Origin: Toxotes chatareus
Lineage: Eukaryota > Chordata > Actinopteri > Toxotidae
Length of the DNA stretch: 64,000 bases
Direction: 5' to 3'
Assembly (NCBI GenBank): GCA_016801885.1
Contig: CM028903.1
Coordinates: 19,947,035-20,011,034 of the forward strand
The notes beneath the pieces are model-generated. The model ran no database searches, was not told the origin of the DNA, and saw only the letters and a list, made by a program, of their open reading frames with translations. The stretch's first letter is position 1; each line of letters opens with the position of its first letter. Below, in pieces: positions 1 to 9,332 of the stretch. A program made the position numbers and the translations under genes.

Positions 1-139
1 AAAATACTGGAGCAAAGCCAAAACTCGTTAACCCATATACACATCTCGCGAACATCTTAAAATCATCTTAAGCGTTTCTCCACACTTTGTCCTACATGTA
101 CATAAATACTGACTAATGAAAAAGTAAAACTGGTATTAC

Positions 140-260
140 CTGTGGACCAAAGCAGGAGGAAAAAGTTGGTGCATCTCCCGCTGGCGGTCAATTATTTCTC
201 AACTGCGCCTGCGCGGAGCTGCCTCGCCTCTCGACCATAGACTGTGCTCTCGACCCACTG
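140..260 (-). promoter_or_regulatory. Putative promoter and first exon of a minus-strand gene leaving the window
   Basis: This block has more CpGs than the AT-rich DNA around it. It contains TGCGCCTGCGCG at 204-215, close to the NRF1 binding consensus, which is common in core promoters of housekeeping genes. Read on the minus strand, an ATG at 174-172 opens a short frame (MHQLFPPALVH) that runs into a good splice donor, CAG|GTAATACC, with the exon ending at 140. If this is right, the rest of the gene lies to the left, outside the window. The start codon is uncertain and the exon could be entirely untranslated. The reading rests on a promoter-like base composition plus one donor site, so confidence is modest. 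Confidence 0.35.
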
Positions 261-375
261 CACCACACCGCCATCTCTTAGCGACATAGTGCAATTACCT
301 CAGAGGTAGAGACTGAGAAGGGTGTAAAATCACTGTTGAGGTAATTCAGTTATTCAACAACAAAAAAAAAAAAAT

Positions 376-690
376 GTGGCATTTTTCCAACCTACTACAC
401 TGCCACCACCATGTTTTACAGTGAGTTCTCACAGTCCTTTAAATGCTGTTTGGCAAACTCCAAGCTGGTTCTCATATGCCTTTTACTCAAAGTGGCTTCC
501 ATCTAGCCACTCTACTCTATCTAGCCTGATTGATGGAGTGCTGCTGAGATTGTTATCCTTCCTGCAGGTTCTCCCATCTCTGCAGATGACCTGTGAAGGT
601 GTATGAGAGATGTTTTTAAGGTCTACAACCAAGTCCAGTTGCCCTCGACTCAACTCTTCTTGGATGACCATGATCTGGATGACTGAGAAT
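376..690 (-). pseudogene. Tc1/mariner transposase relic, internally deleted
   Basis: On the minus strand this stretch follows the middle of a common fish Tc1/mariner transposase. About 525-600 reads DGRTCRKDNNLSSTPSIRL, matching the conserved stretch after the DNA-binding domain. Positions 380-425 read VKHGGGS, the segment that normally lies just after the first catalytic aspartate. The DNA between these two conserved parts, including the catalytic D, is missing, so an internal deletion joined them. Several frame breaks make it non-coding. An A-rich run at 361-373 abuts the left edge. The family assignment rests on recalled consensus and is fairly secure; the exact ends are approximate. Confidence 0.7.
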
Positions 691-699
691 CTTATCACA

Positions 700-2150
700 G
701 ATATATTATTGTTTCCTTTTTACCTTTTTTTTTTTTTTTTTTAAATTTGCAGTTGAGTAACATTATTTTCTTCTTTTATAAAATTGTAAATGCACCTTGA
801 AAAAAATAACATAAGTAAAACAAACAGGTAGAGAAAACAGAATGATAAAGAGCAGAATGCAAAAAAGGAGAGACAAGGAAAACTACTTTTTTTTTTTTTT
901 TTTAACTTGCCTTGTTGCATACAAAAGCACAGAAAAAAGACACACGCCTGCCTTTCTCCCACATTTGTCCCCCTAACTCTCCCTGTCTGTCTAGCTGTCA
1001 ACACCAGCAGCAGGCCCCGCATTTTAAAGTAGTGTTTTTACCTGCAACTCTAATAACAAAGATTATCTGTTGTGAGAGGCACTCAAGTTTCTTTAATATT
1101 AAGGCCCAGAGAAAATGGTGTCCTTGCCTTTACCAGAGAAATCAAATTAGGGTCTCCTGTGATCTGCATGCATTGATGAGCTAACCAGTGTAACACTCCC
1201 AAAAGGATCCACACCTTTATTTAAGTGTGTGAGTCAGGCACAGTCACATAATTGCTGTCATTGCAGCAGCCATTTTGATTTCAAAAGGTTATGGCTGAGA
1301 GAGTCTGAAGCAAAAAGACCACAAGTGGTAAACTGGAGATTGGGTGATAAGGTGAAAGGTATGAAGTTTGGGTAGTTTGGGTCCATTTGTATGCAGATAT
1401 TTTGTCAGGGGGTGTCCCAGTGTATTTCAGGATTTTATAAAGGTTTTATTTAAAGTAATAACAAACACATACAGATGAAAAAATAATACATTACGTGTAG
1501 CTCTGCTTGTTATTTCTGTGATAAGGTTCATACAAGGAGAAAAATAATAATGTCAGTATGCAGCGTCTGAGTCCACATGTGTTACAGCACATTTTTGTTT
1601 GTGGCTTGAAATCCAGATGGATTCATTGAGATATAATCTACATAAAACACTGACAAGAGGCAACTTAGTATGACGGTACACATGATTCATTCTTTGTTAC
1701 TGACTCCAACATAACATTTCAAAAATGTAACGTTATGCCTTCAAGCACCCCTAAAGCTCACCAGTTAACACAATATATTGATGGATGGATTACTGAACAT
1801 GTCTACACCTTACTGTAGGGAGCAGGATGCTTCAGTTGCAAAATGCACAAACGAAACATGAAAAAAAAAGAGCTGCAACAACCACCAACAGATGTAAAAT
1901 AGATTAAAAAAAAAAAAAGAAGCATAACAGTCAGATCGGATGGACTGTCATTACATTTCAGACAGATGGTCAAGTCCTTTATAAACTTTAAAGGTTCCCC
2001 TCCACTCAAAACTGGTTGCCTGTGCTCAGCCTGAAACTCCTCACTTGACTCAGATATTTGACGTTCAGTGTGCAGAATGATGTGTGTGTTTGACATACGA
2101 AGGTTGTTTTCACATTCATCTGTTAAGATGGGAAAGTTTCCCTGTAAGAA
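700..2150. other. Gene-free AT-rich stretch
   Basis: Only short accidental reading frames are present. Homopolymer T runs occur at 727-742 and 887-903, and A-rich runs near 1861-1869 and 1904-1918. No transposon, RNA gene or exon was recognised. Confidence 0.6.
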
Positions 2151-2157
2151 GGATTTT

Positions 2158-2184
2158 GGGTTAGGGTTAGGGTTAGGGTTAGTC
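2158..2184 (+). repeat. Interstitial telomere-type repeat (TTAGGG)n
   Basis: About four uninterrupted copies of the vertebrate telomere hexamer TTAGGG lie inside otherwise unique AT-rich DNA. The array is too short to be a fusion scar on its own. Short interstitial arrays can arise through repair of double-strand breaks or sit inside transposons. Confidence 0.9.
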
Positions 2185-2189
2185 ATACT

Positions 2190-3170
2190 CGAGTGGTTCA
2201 AATTTTATTAGTGATTTTTTTTTTGTTGCATATTTATAAATTGGAATTATACAAGGTGTAAGTATGTCTATATCTATATACACATTAAGCAATTTTTAAT
2301 AAAAAAAAAAAAAAGCCACACCGATTGTTGTTCTAGGTACAAAATCTTTTCATGTCTTATATGTCACATGTCTTTAATTCTTCATCTATATCAAGTCACC
2401 TTTTTAATTTGTCCACTACTTTAGTTTTGGGGCTATGTGGTTATAAATGAATCTTTTTCTCATCAGCCTTAGATGTACTTTGTTCTACTTCTGATGCTGA
2501 CATCGTGAACTAATGCATTTTATCTGCTGTACATCAGCATGAGAGCATTGACACTGTGAGCATATGTGCATGCTGATGTTAGCCTTTATCAAAACTATCT
2601 GTGTCTTGGTCAGCTTCTTGGTTTTGTTTTCTTATTCGGGGATGTAGACCCACTGGTGGAAAACATATAACACTTCCGTTCTTCCTCATCACTATGAAAT
2701 GAGCCTGTACATCTTCACAGCCTGTGAGCTCCACAAGGCCTTTTCTTATCAGTTGAGTCACTGGAGCCGTGCAGTGAAGTGCACTCAAGTTACACAGCCT
2801 TATAAAGGATGTACGTCTCCTTCAAACACTTTTATCCTTTAATTATTTGTTTGAATTGATTCATTAATACCGTCTGTGTTGGTGAGTGAATTCACGGTGA
2901 CAACACAAAATGCAGATAAACTGGGTAATTAGGGTAAGTGGGTGATTTACATTCTCTGAAGACACTATAGTGTTCAACAGGTGTCTATAGCATAAACACA
3001 CAAATACATCAGTCATGCAACAGTGTGCACAAACGTACCTAAAATGCCAAGTGAATCATACTCAGTGGCAACATAATCATAGTCATTTTTTCCTCCCTGC
3101 ACACTCAGTAATTAGAGTACACTAACAGTGCTTAATTACCATGATTGCCAGTTCACATGGAATTTCAACC
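2190..3170. other. Gene-free stretch
   Basis: AT-rich unique DNA with an A run at 2301-2314. No exon, repeat family or RNA gene was recognised. Confidence 0.55.
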
Positions 3171-3173
3171 GTA

Positions 3174-3203
3174 GATCAGCCACAACATTAAAACCAGTTA
3201 TCG
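3174..3203. mobile_element. Terminal inverted repeat remnant of a Tc1-like element
   Basis: The sequence GATCAGCCACAACATTAAAA and the bases after it match the end of a widespread fish Tc1-like transposon, recalled as GATCAGCCATAACATTAAAA. Only one end is visible, and the next few hundred bases carry no transposase similarity, so this is a scar or a truncated copy. Confidence 0.55.
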
Positions 3204-3466
3204 GCTATGCATATACATACAGACATTTGCGGCCTAAGGTAGAAGGAGTCAGTTTTAGAAAACCTAGCACATTTTATTTTTCAACAAAGTCCCCTCTTAC
3301 ATTTACCCACAGTCCAGCGGTGATGAAGCATACAGGTCCCAGCATGACGACCACCTCTTCATCTTGGAAGAAGTAGTAGTCTGATGGTGCAAACAGGTCA
3401 AATCTGGCCAAGGTGAGAAGCCCTTGAGACTGTGCTGAGTTGCAATTTTAAGTCGCCCAAATAGTA

Positions 3467-3468
<2 letters not shown>

Positions 3469-3504
<36 letters not shown>

Positions 3505-3520
3505 GTGTGTGTGTGTGTGT
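3469..3520. repeat. (GT)n microsatellite
   Basis: A 52-base GT tract with one C interruption. It directly abuts the first copy of the 60-bp direct repeat. Confidence 0.95.
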
Positions 3521-3580
3521 CTCAAAGTTGTTTCTTCTTTCAGTGCTCTCCTCCACTTCAGCATGTAGAAACAGCCTTTG
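3521..3580 (+). repeat. Direct repeat copy 1, with splice-acceptor-like tract
   Basis: This 60-base block recurs at 3821-3880 with about five mismatches. It contains a pyrimidine tract followed by CAG (AG at 3542-3543) and then TGCTCTCCTCCACTTCAGCA. It lies about 450 bp before the GPCR start codon. The shared block does not extend beyond these edges. Confidence 0.85.
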
Positions 3581-3820
3581 CACACCCTCCTCATAGAAAT
3601 ATCACTGTGAGGAGCTAGCTATGAATCCATGAAACTGTAAAGGATATGTCAAAACAAAGAATTAGCTTATGGATTACTAGAGTAATGTACAGCAATAAAG
3701 CACACAATTATGGTAATTTTAGAAAAGAAAACTTAAAAAAAAAAGAAAAAGGTTATTTTCCATGACTTCAAGCTCCCACACAATTTCTGTGACACTTTAA
3801 TTTTTCATTGTTTCCTGAGT

Positions 3821-3880
3821 CTCAGAGTTGTTTCCTGTTTCAGTGCTCTCCTCCACTTCAGCACGTAGAAACAACCTTTG
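3821..3880 (+). repeat. Direct repeat copy 2, candidate 3' splice site for the GPCR coding exon
   Basis: Second copy of the 60-base block, 300 bp downstream of the first. It contains TTTCCTGTTTCAG with the AG at 3842-3843, a plausible acceptor that would begin the exon carrying the receptor coding sequence at 3990. Many LPA/P2Y-type receptor genes have an untranslated exon spliced just ahead of a single coding exon, so this reading fits the family. No partner donor could be fixed. Confidence 0.6.
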
Positions 3881-3989
3881 TTCACACTGATCTCGCTAGG
3901 TCTGATTCACAAGGAGGTGGGGTGATTGTGGTTTCTGTTACAGTTATATTCACTTGCTTGCACTTCTGCATTTCTCACAAAAGCAAAAC

Positions 3990-4862
3990 ATGTGCAACAG
4001 CACAGTAGGAGAAAATGGAACAGTACCTGAAATGAGGAACACAGCGTACGCACTCGTGTTTGGATCTGTTATGGTACTAGGTCTACCTCTCAATGCTGTG
4101 TCACTGTGGATTCTGTTGCGCCGCCACAGCCTCAAATCACCCAATGCTGTCTACATGGTCAACCTGGCAATCTCAGACCTGCTGCTCGTCATCTCCTTGC
4201 CAATGAGGGTCTACTTTTATGCCACAGGTACATGGCCACTGAGCAGTATGGCATGCATCTGGATCACAATGCTCTTTCGCAACAACATCCGCTCCAGCTC
4301 CATCTTCATCACCTTCATCAGCGTGGACCGGCTGCTGGCTGTGGTTTATCCCCTGAAGTCACGCCATCTTCGAACCTCGTCCAACGCCTGGAGAGCTGTT
4401 GCGCTCATTTGGCTGTTTGTGGTGGTGATAAACATCCCAGAGAGTGTGAACTTTTCAAGAGAATTAATCAAGCACAATGAATCTTCCTGTTTTGAGTTTC
4501 GCCAGCGTCCTCATTCATCACTTAAATATTTTCAACCTGTGTTGGTGTTCACCATGCTGGCAGTCAATGTCGTGTGCACTGCTCTGGTGTCTTGGACTCT
4601 ACGCAGACGCCTGAATGACTCCGCAAGGGTCCACAACAAGGTGAATGTCATGCTGATTTTTGCCTTGAACTTGATCATGTTCACCATATTTTTCTTGCCT
4701 GTGTCATTAGCTGTAGTGTTTCCAATCTCGAGGCCTTCTCTCACATCACTGTTATGTCTAGCGAGTGTGAACTGCTGTTTTGATCCACTGCTGTATTACT
4801 ATTCTTTTGATGGCTTCTGGAAGAAACAAGAAGAAGTGGACTCCTCTACTGCAAGAGAATAG
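3990..4862 (+). CDS. Rhodopsin-type GPCR, LPA/P2Y-like branch (LPAR5/LPAR6/GPR55 neighbourhood)
   Basis: A 290-residue seven-transmembrane receptor in one exon, expected at the plasma membrane. The ATG at 3990 is preferred because it is the first ATG in frame, has A at -3, and starts a short N-terminus with sequons N3 and N9; the frame is open upstream but only from non-ATG codons. Helices lie at about 19-42 (GLPLN, N35), 53-73 (NLAISD, D63), 88-112, 135-151, 183-204, 218-243 and 254-272. C89 and C167 can form the usual disulfide. The SVDRLLAVVYPL motif is typical of purinergic/lipid receptors, and SVNCCFDPLLYYYS is closest to LPAR5 and LPAR6. By family, a lysophospholipid or nucleotide-like ligand and G-protein coupling are expected. 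Oddities: DRL replaces DRY, helix 6 has FFLP with no CWxP, and the tail after helix 7 is only about 18 residues. The exact orthologue is not assigned. Confidence 0.93.
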   Translation: MCNSTVGENGTVPEMRNTAYALVFGSVMVLGLPLNAVSLWILLRRHSLKSPNAVYMVNLAISDLLLVISLPMRVYFYATGTWPLSSMACIWITMLFRNNIRSSSIFITFISVDRLLAVVYPLKSRHLRTSSNAWRAVALIWLFVVVINIPESVNFSRELIKHNESSCFEFRQRPHSSLKYFQPVLVFTMLAVNVVCTALVSWTLRRRLNDSARVHNKVNVMLIFALNLIMFTIFFLPVSLAVVFPISRPSLTSLLCLASVNCCFDPLLYYYSFDGFWKKQEEVDSSTARE

Positions 4863-4998
4863 TTTGTGATAAGAATAGAAAGGGACGAGTGGCTTTATTA
4901 CATAAATGCCGTTGAAACAAGATATGCATAATTTGTTTGTGTGTGGATGTGCCCCATAGAGATCACAACTTGAAAAAATGAACATGCTATATTTTGTA

Positions 4999-5004
4999 AA
5001 TAAA
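4999..5004 (+). terminator. Poly(A) signal AATAAA of the GPCR gene
   Basis: A canonical AATAAA lies 137 bases after the receptor stop codon, followed by a T/GT-rich stretch (ATTGTTTTTATTCTGC). This suggests a short 3' UTR with cleavage near 5020-5035. Confidence 0.7.
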
Positions 5005-5039
5005 ATGTTCACATTCACACTGAAATTGTTTTTATTCTG

Positions 5040-6619
5040 CATAATGTTAACAGTAAAATAGAAATTACTATAAATGCCAGAATTTTGTTGTTGTTATAGT
5101 GTAGTTCTCCTTCAGTGGCTGTTTTTTCCTCCGTGTGTGACACAGACTACGTGTTTTGCATGTGTGAACTAAACTGCAAAACTATGGCCTCGTGTAGTCA
5201 ACCTGCAACACAGATCTAACAGGTCAGTCATCTAAGATGTATTCACTGTCAAGGAAAGTTTTAAAGGTGCCAAGATGCCCGGGCTTTAGGGCAAATTAGG
5301 GTCAAAAAGATTTTGAGCTCATAAAGTGATGTTCACAAATAGTAATAAAAAAGACACATAGAGATTTTGTGAATAAAATGTGAGTGTGTAAAGAGATGGT
5401 CAAAATTCATTCTTGTAACTTTGTAACTTTAGCGTGACACACAGAGAGGAAACTGCGAGTGCTGTGTTTTACACGCAGCTCTCTGCGGCACAAAAACACC
5501 TTGTTTTCTTTTGCCCACAGTGTGTGTGTGTAACCAAAGCACTCATATCATTTTTTCCACGTTTTTCAAGTTTCTCTGTTGCCTTTAAAAATGTGAGCTA
5601 ACTGAACTTAGCTCAAGTAGTTTAAAACCAGATCATGGATTGTGAAAATGTTTGAGTTTAGTTCACTGAATTTGACAAAACATGTTCAATCAGCTTAATA
5701 TTAGATTTAAATGAGGACAATGAAAGGGCAAATCTTCAGTCACAGCCACATTTTCTGTTCACTTCTTCGGTTCTTTTCAGTTTCAGTTCCTCATTTAACA
5801 CTGAATGTCTTGACGCAGGCTGCTGCTGTGGGAACCAGACAGTAGCCTTTTTCATGGTTTTTCAGGAAACAACCCTGATTTAACTTAACCTGCATGAACA
5901 AGCATGGTTTCTTCAAATTACAAGAAAAAACAATCTCTGAGTTCTAACCATAAAACCATGTATACTTGGAAGTCTGCTAACAGGTTTTTTTTTTTTTTTT
6001 TTAAAAGATACCCTGTGGAGCTTTCCCCTAAACCAACAAAGGTTATGTTTACATTAAGTGTTTCTTATCTTATCCTCATCCTCAAAGATTTGTAAAGCCA
6101 CTTTAAATAAATAGATAGATTGATAGATGAACAAATAGTGCATTGTTTGTTTCCATGTTTGCTGTGTTGGTGCACCACCACATTTGTTGCCTAATTAACA
6201 TTAACACTTCCAAATGTTGACTAGCATTAAATCACAAAATCAATGTAAACCACATTACCCATGTGCTTGTGACTGTGTGGGTAATGTGCTCATGCATGTG
6301 CAACCCAAGGTTTCACTTGTGAAAAGGTGCTTCTGCAGCTCTACCAGTGGTCAAAAATGCCACATGGTGATGCTTTGGTTTTAACTAAATTTAGTTTCAC
6401 AAACTTTCTGACTCAACTCATTTAAAGTCAGAAGACTGCGAGTCAGAGGAATGGAAAAGCTTGAGATTTTTCACTTGAATGTACACACGTATGTATACAC
6501 ACATATTTAGACCCATATTTACAAATGTGTACAAATATGTAGAAGAACACGTGTAAACACAGGAAGTTATGTCACATAAAATTTCCAGGTCAGGGGCATT
6601 GACCAACTTAACTCCTTTA
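5040..6619. other. Gene-free stretch downstream of the GPCR
   Basis: No exon or recognised transposon. A T run lies at 5986-6002. At 6251-6261 and 6278-6288 there is a perfect 11-bp inverted repeat (CACATTACCCA and its complement) with a 16-base loop. Confidence 0.55.
6251..6288. repeat. Perfect 11-bp inverted repeat (hairpin potential)
   Basis: CACATTACCCA at 6251-6261 is exactly complementary to TGGGTAATGTG at 6278-6288. It is too short for a typical microRNA precursor, and its function is unknown. Confidence 0.8.
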
Positions 6620-7341
6620 CAGTGGTGGAAAATAACTACGTATATTTACTCAAGCGCTGTACTTCAGTTTTTAAGTACTTGTACTTTACTTGAGTATTTC
6701 CATTTATGCCACTCTACAGTTCACCACACTTCAGAGGGAAATATTGTACTTTGTAATCCACTACATTTATTTGACAGCTTTAGTTACTAGTTTTAAGATG
6801 AAGATTTTACCCCATGGATAATATAACAAAGTTTTAAGATACAACACATTGGCAAAGATTAAACAGTGGTTTCCAACCTTTTTTTTCTTCTTCTTCTTTC
6901 CTCTTACAAAAGGCAGTGTGTAGTCTGGGTGACAGTTCAGATTTCTATGAGATGTTAACAGCTCCACGAAATAGTGATTTCTAAATTTTATAGTTTCATT
7001 TCAGTAAAATGATCAAATGATAACATAAAAACAGGATTTGTGCATCGTAATCCTGTTTGTAAAACTCTATATGAAGTAGTTTAAACTAGCTCCACCTCCA
7101 GCAGCTACAACAGTAACATGCTGCTGACACACTGATGCTTCAGTATTAATAATCTGATAATGTCATACACAATCATATATCAGTCAGAGGGACCAAACCA
7201 GTGCTTTTAATTTAACACTTTAACTATATTTTGCTGCTTAAGTAGGATTCATGCAAGACTTTTATTTGTAATGGAGTATTTTTACATCATTGTATTGGAA
7301 CTTCTCTTTAAGTAAAGGATCTGAACACTTTTTAAGCACAG
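6620..7341 (+). mobile_element. Non-autonomous hAT-type DNA transposon
   Basis: The left end CAGTGGTGGAAAATAAC and the following ACTTGTACTTTACTTGAGTA match a very abundant fish repeat whose ends resemble hAT termini. The right end has the expected AGTAAAGGATCTGA motif and finishes ...CACAG at 7341. The flanks CTCCTTTA (6612-6619) and CTCCTTCA (7342-7349) agree at 7 of 8 positions, which fits the 8-bp target duplication of hAT elements. It contains no transposase frame, so it must have been moved in trans. The right terminal repeat is decayed, which suggests an old insertion. Confidence 0.8.
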
Positions 7342-7551
7342 CTCCTTCATACAAAAGGTCAGATTTCCTTGAGCTGTATCCCCTAAATTGAGGCATGTGT
7401 TCAGATGACACTCAGGAGGATTTGATCTGTTCATCAGAGGCTCGTTCCAGTTACTCCACTTGCAGCCAGAGTTCACCTCTTATAAATAAGGGTGTCAAGT
7501 GTCCAGCAGATCAGTGCTCACTAAGCAGTGTTGTAACAGTGGGGGAAAAGA

Positions 7552-8275
7552 ATGGTATCAGAACTACATGAAAGTATCAGAAGTCAAATTGTTATTCTAA
7601 GCAAAGAGGGACTTTCTCAACCTCAAATCACAGATAGGCTAAAGGTTTCTGAGGTGGCAGGGCATGAAACTCTTTGCAGGAACTAGATAAGCTGTATCCA
7701 AAACACGATCAAGCAGAACTGGCATTGCCGCATCAGCAAAAGATCAATGTATCAAGCTTAGTTCCCTGAAAGATAGAAAACAACTTTTTCACAGACGTGA
7801 AATTTGATAGAGAACACAGAAAAAGTACAGTCACAAGAAGACTGTCTTACTGTGGTATTACAATAAAATAAGGACAGTCGCAGTTTCTAAATCACTTCTC
7901 AGTAGCGGAAACACATGCACAACACTTAGCGTGGAATAAAAATTACCAGTATTTCACAAGAGATGACTGGAACAAGGTCAGATTTACTGATGAGTTCAAG
8001 TTTGAGATTTATGGCAGAAAGATGAACAGAAGCATGTATGTGTAAGGACACAAACAGGAGACAGAATCATATTGTAGTGAATCAAACCCATAGCGAAACA
8101 CGGTGGACAACAAACTGACAACACCCTGACCAAGGAGAAGTACCTCTCCATTCTTCAAAGACGTGCTGTTCCCTCTGGTGCTGTTGTACCTTAGTGGAGG
8201 AGGATTCATACTGCAGTGGGATGATGACCCCAAACACATCTCAAAGCTTTGCAAGAACTGTACATATATTCAGGA
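7552..8275 (+). pseudogene. Broken Tc1-like transposase
   Basis: An ATG at 7552 opens a frame containing IVILSKEGLSQPQITDRL, the paired-type helix-turn-helix that binds the transposon ends, then hits a stop. Further on, DRKTT near 7770 matches the second DNA-binding part. WNKVRFTDEFKFEIYG surrounds the first catalytic aspartate (codon 7989-7991). ILQWDDDPKH (second catalytic D at 8220-8222) and SKLCKN mark the end of the core. These blocks lie in different frames with several stops, so no active enzyme can be made. The normal enzyme cuts and pastes Tc1 elements at TA sites. Terminal repeats were not found, so the outer limits are unknown. Confidence 0.85.
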
Positions 8276-8341
8276 TACAGTATAAATACAGTCTATACAG
8301 TACATATACACATGTATATGTGTGTGTGTGTGTGTGTGTAT

Positions 8342-9140
8342 TAGTGGTGGGCGGATCGATCCAAATATCGATAGTATCGATACCAAGTTGGTATTGGTAT
8401 TGGATTGATACTAGCCTGGTGAGATCGATACTTTACTTTAAGCTCCGCTCTTGTTTGCAATGCTGCGGTTTCAGCAAAGAGGAAACAGCCAGGTCGCCAG
8501 ACTCGCCGCTCCTGTGTCAGCGCAGAGCAGGCACACTTTGCTCCCCCTCCCCCCTCTCGTGTTTAGATGTTGCGCATTTCACGTGAGTCACGTGACTTAG
8601 ACGCGCAAAGCAAACAAGCAAGTTGCCGGCTCAGGTTCATCAGCACAGGGAGAAAATACAATAGCAGAATGGCAGAGAGGAAGAAGAGCGCCGTGTGGCT
8701 GTATTTTCAAGCCGAAAACGAGACAACAGCAAAACGTGGGATTTGTAAAAAGCTAGTCAGGTATAGTGGAAACACTATCATTTATATTTTCACCAGTTGT
8801 TGTTTTTGTTGTTGAGAATTTTAATTTAATTTTTGTATTATAGCTTCTCAAAAGTACTTGTTTGTTTTAATTTGTTTACTGGTCTGCATGAACTTTTTAT
8901 TTAAGATTTTTCTGAAAAAATTTTGATAATAAAGCATTTTCTATTTAATTATAAACTTTGTCCAAATTCTGTCCTATAATAATAAAAAACATCACAAAAA
9001 ACACTTAAGGTCATGAAAATTAATTGAGATTCAGCAATTCAATGACGCATCCACCTTATTTATTAAAAAGTATCGGTATCGGTATCAGTATCAGTATCAG
9101 TATCGGATCATACCAAAATATGCAGTATCGCACACCACTA
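8342..9140 (+). mobile_element. hAT transposon with perfect 8-bp target duplication, internally deleted
   Basis: The element starts TAGTGGTGGGCGGATCGAT and ends in the near-complement CAGTATCGCACACCACTA. The eight bases on each side, 8334-8341 and 9141-9148, are both GTGTGTAT, the exact 8-bp duplication expected of hAT insertion. Both ends carry clustered short GATAC/GTATC-type subterminal repeats, such as GGTATCGGTATCAG near 9070, which typically bind hAT transposase. It inserted at the edge of a GT tract. At 799 bp it is far too short for a full transposase, so it is a deletion derivative. Confidence 0.93.
8669..8815 (+). pseudogene. BED-finger start of hAT transposase, truncated
   Basis: The ATG at 8669 begins MAERKKSAVWLYFQAENETT, then AKRGICKKLVRYSGNT, then drifts into unrelated sequence and stops. 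The W and F spacing, the ICKK and the SGNT match the N-terminal BED zinc finger of hAT transposases. The first zinc-binding cysteine expected in A-K-C-x-x-C is an arginine here, and the downstream histidines are lost. This is the leftover first exon of the parent transposase inside the 8342-9140 element. No functional protein is expected. Confidence 0.75.
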
Positions 9141-9263
9141 GTGTGTATGTCAGTGGCATCAAAAAAAGCTTAGGGTAAACTTTTAGTTTAGGGATGAGAA
9201 ATAATCCTCCTTCATCCTTGTTAGCTCTTCTTTTGATTGCTTTTAACGTCATTTGGCAGTGTC

Positions 9264-9264
<1 letters not shown>

Positions 9265-9312
<48 letters not shown>

Positions 9313-9332
9313 TGTATGTGTGTGTGTGAGTG
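9265..9332. repeat. (GT)n microsatellite
   Basis: About 68 bases of GT dinucleotide with a few interruptions near its right end. Confidence 0.95.

Noticed and set aside
3954..3989. Upstream extension of the GPCR frame
   Set aside because: The extension has no ATG; 3954 is TTG. The first in-frame ATG is at 3990 with a better context.
6089..6135. AAATAAATAGATAGAT end resembling a retroelement tail
   Set aside because: Too short and too simple to separate from an ordinary A/T-rich simple repeat.
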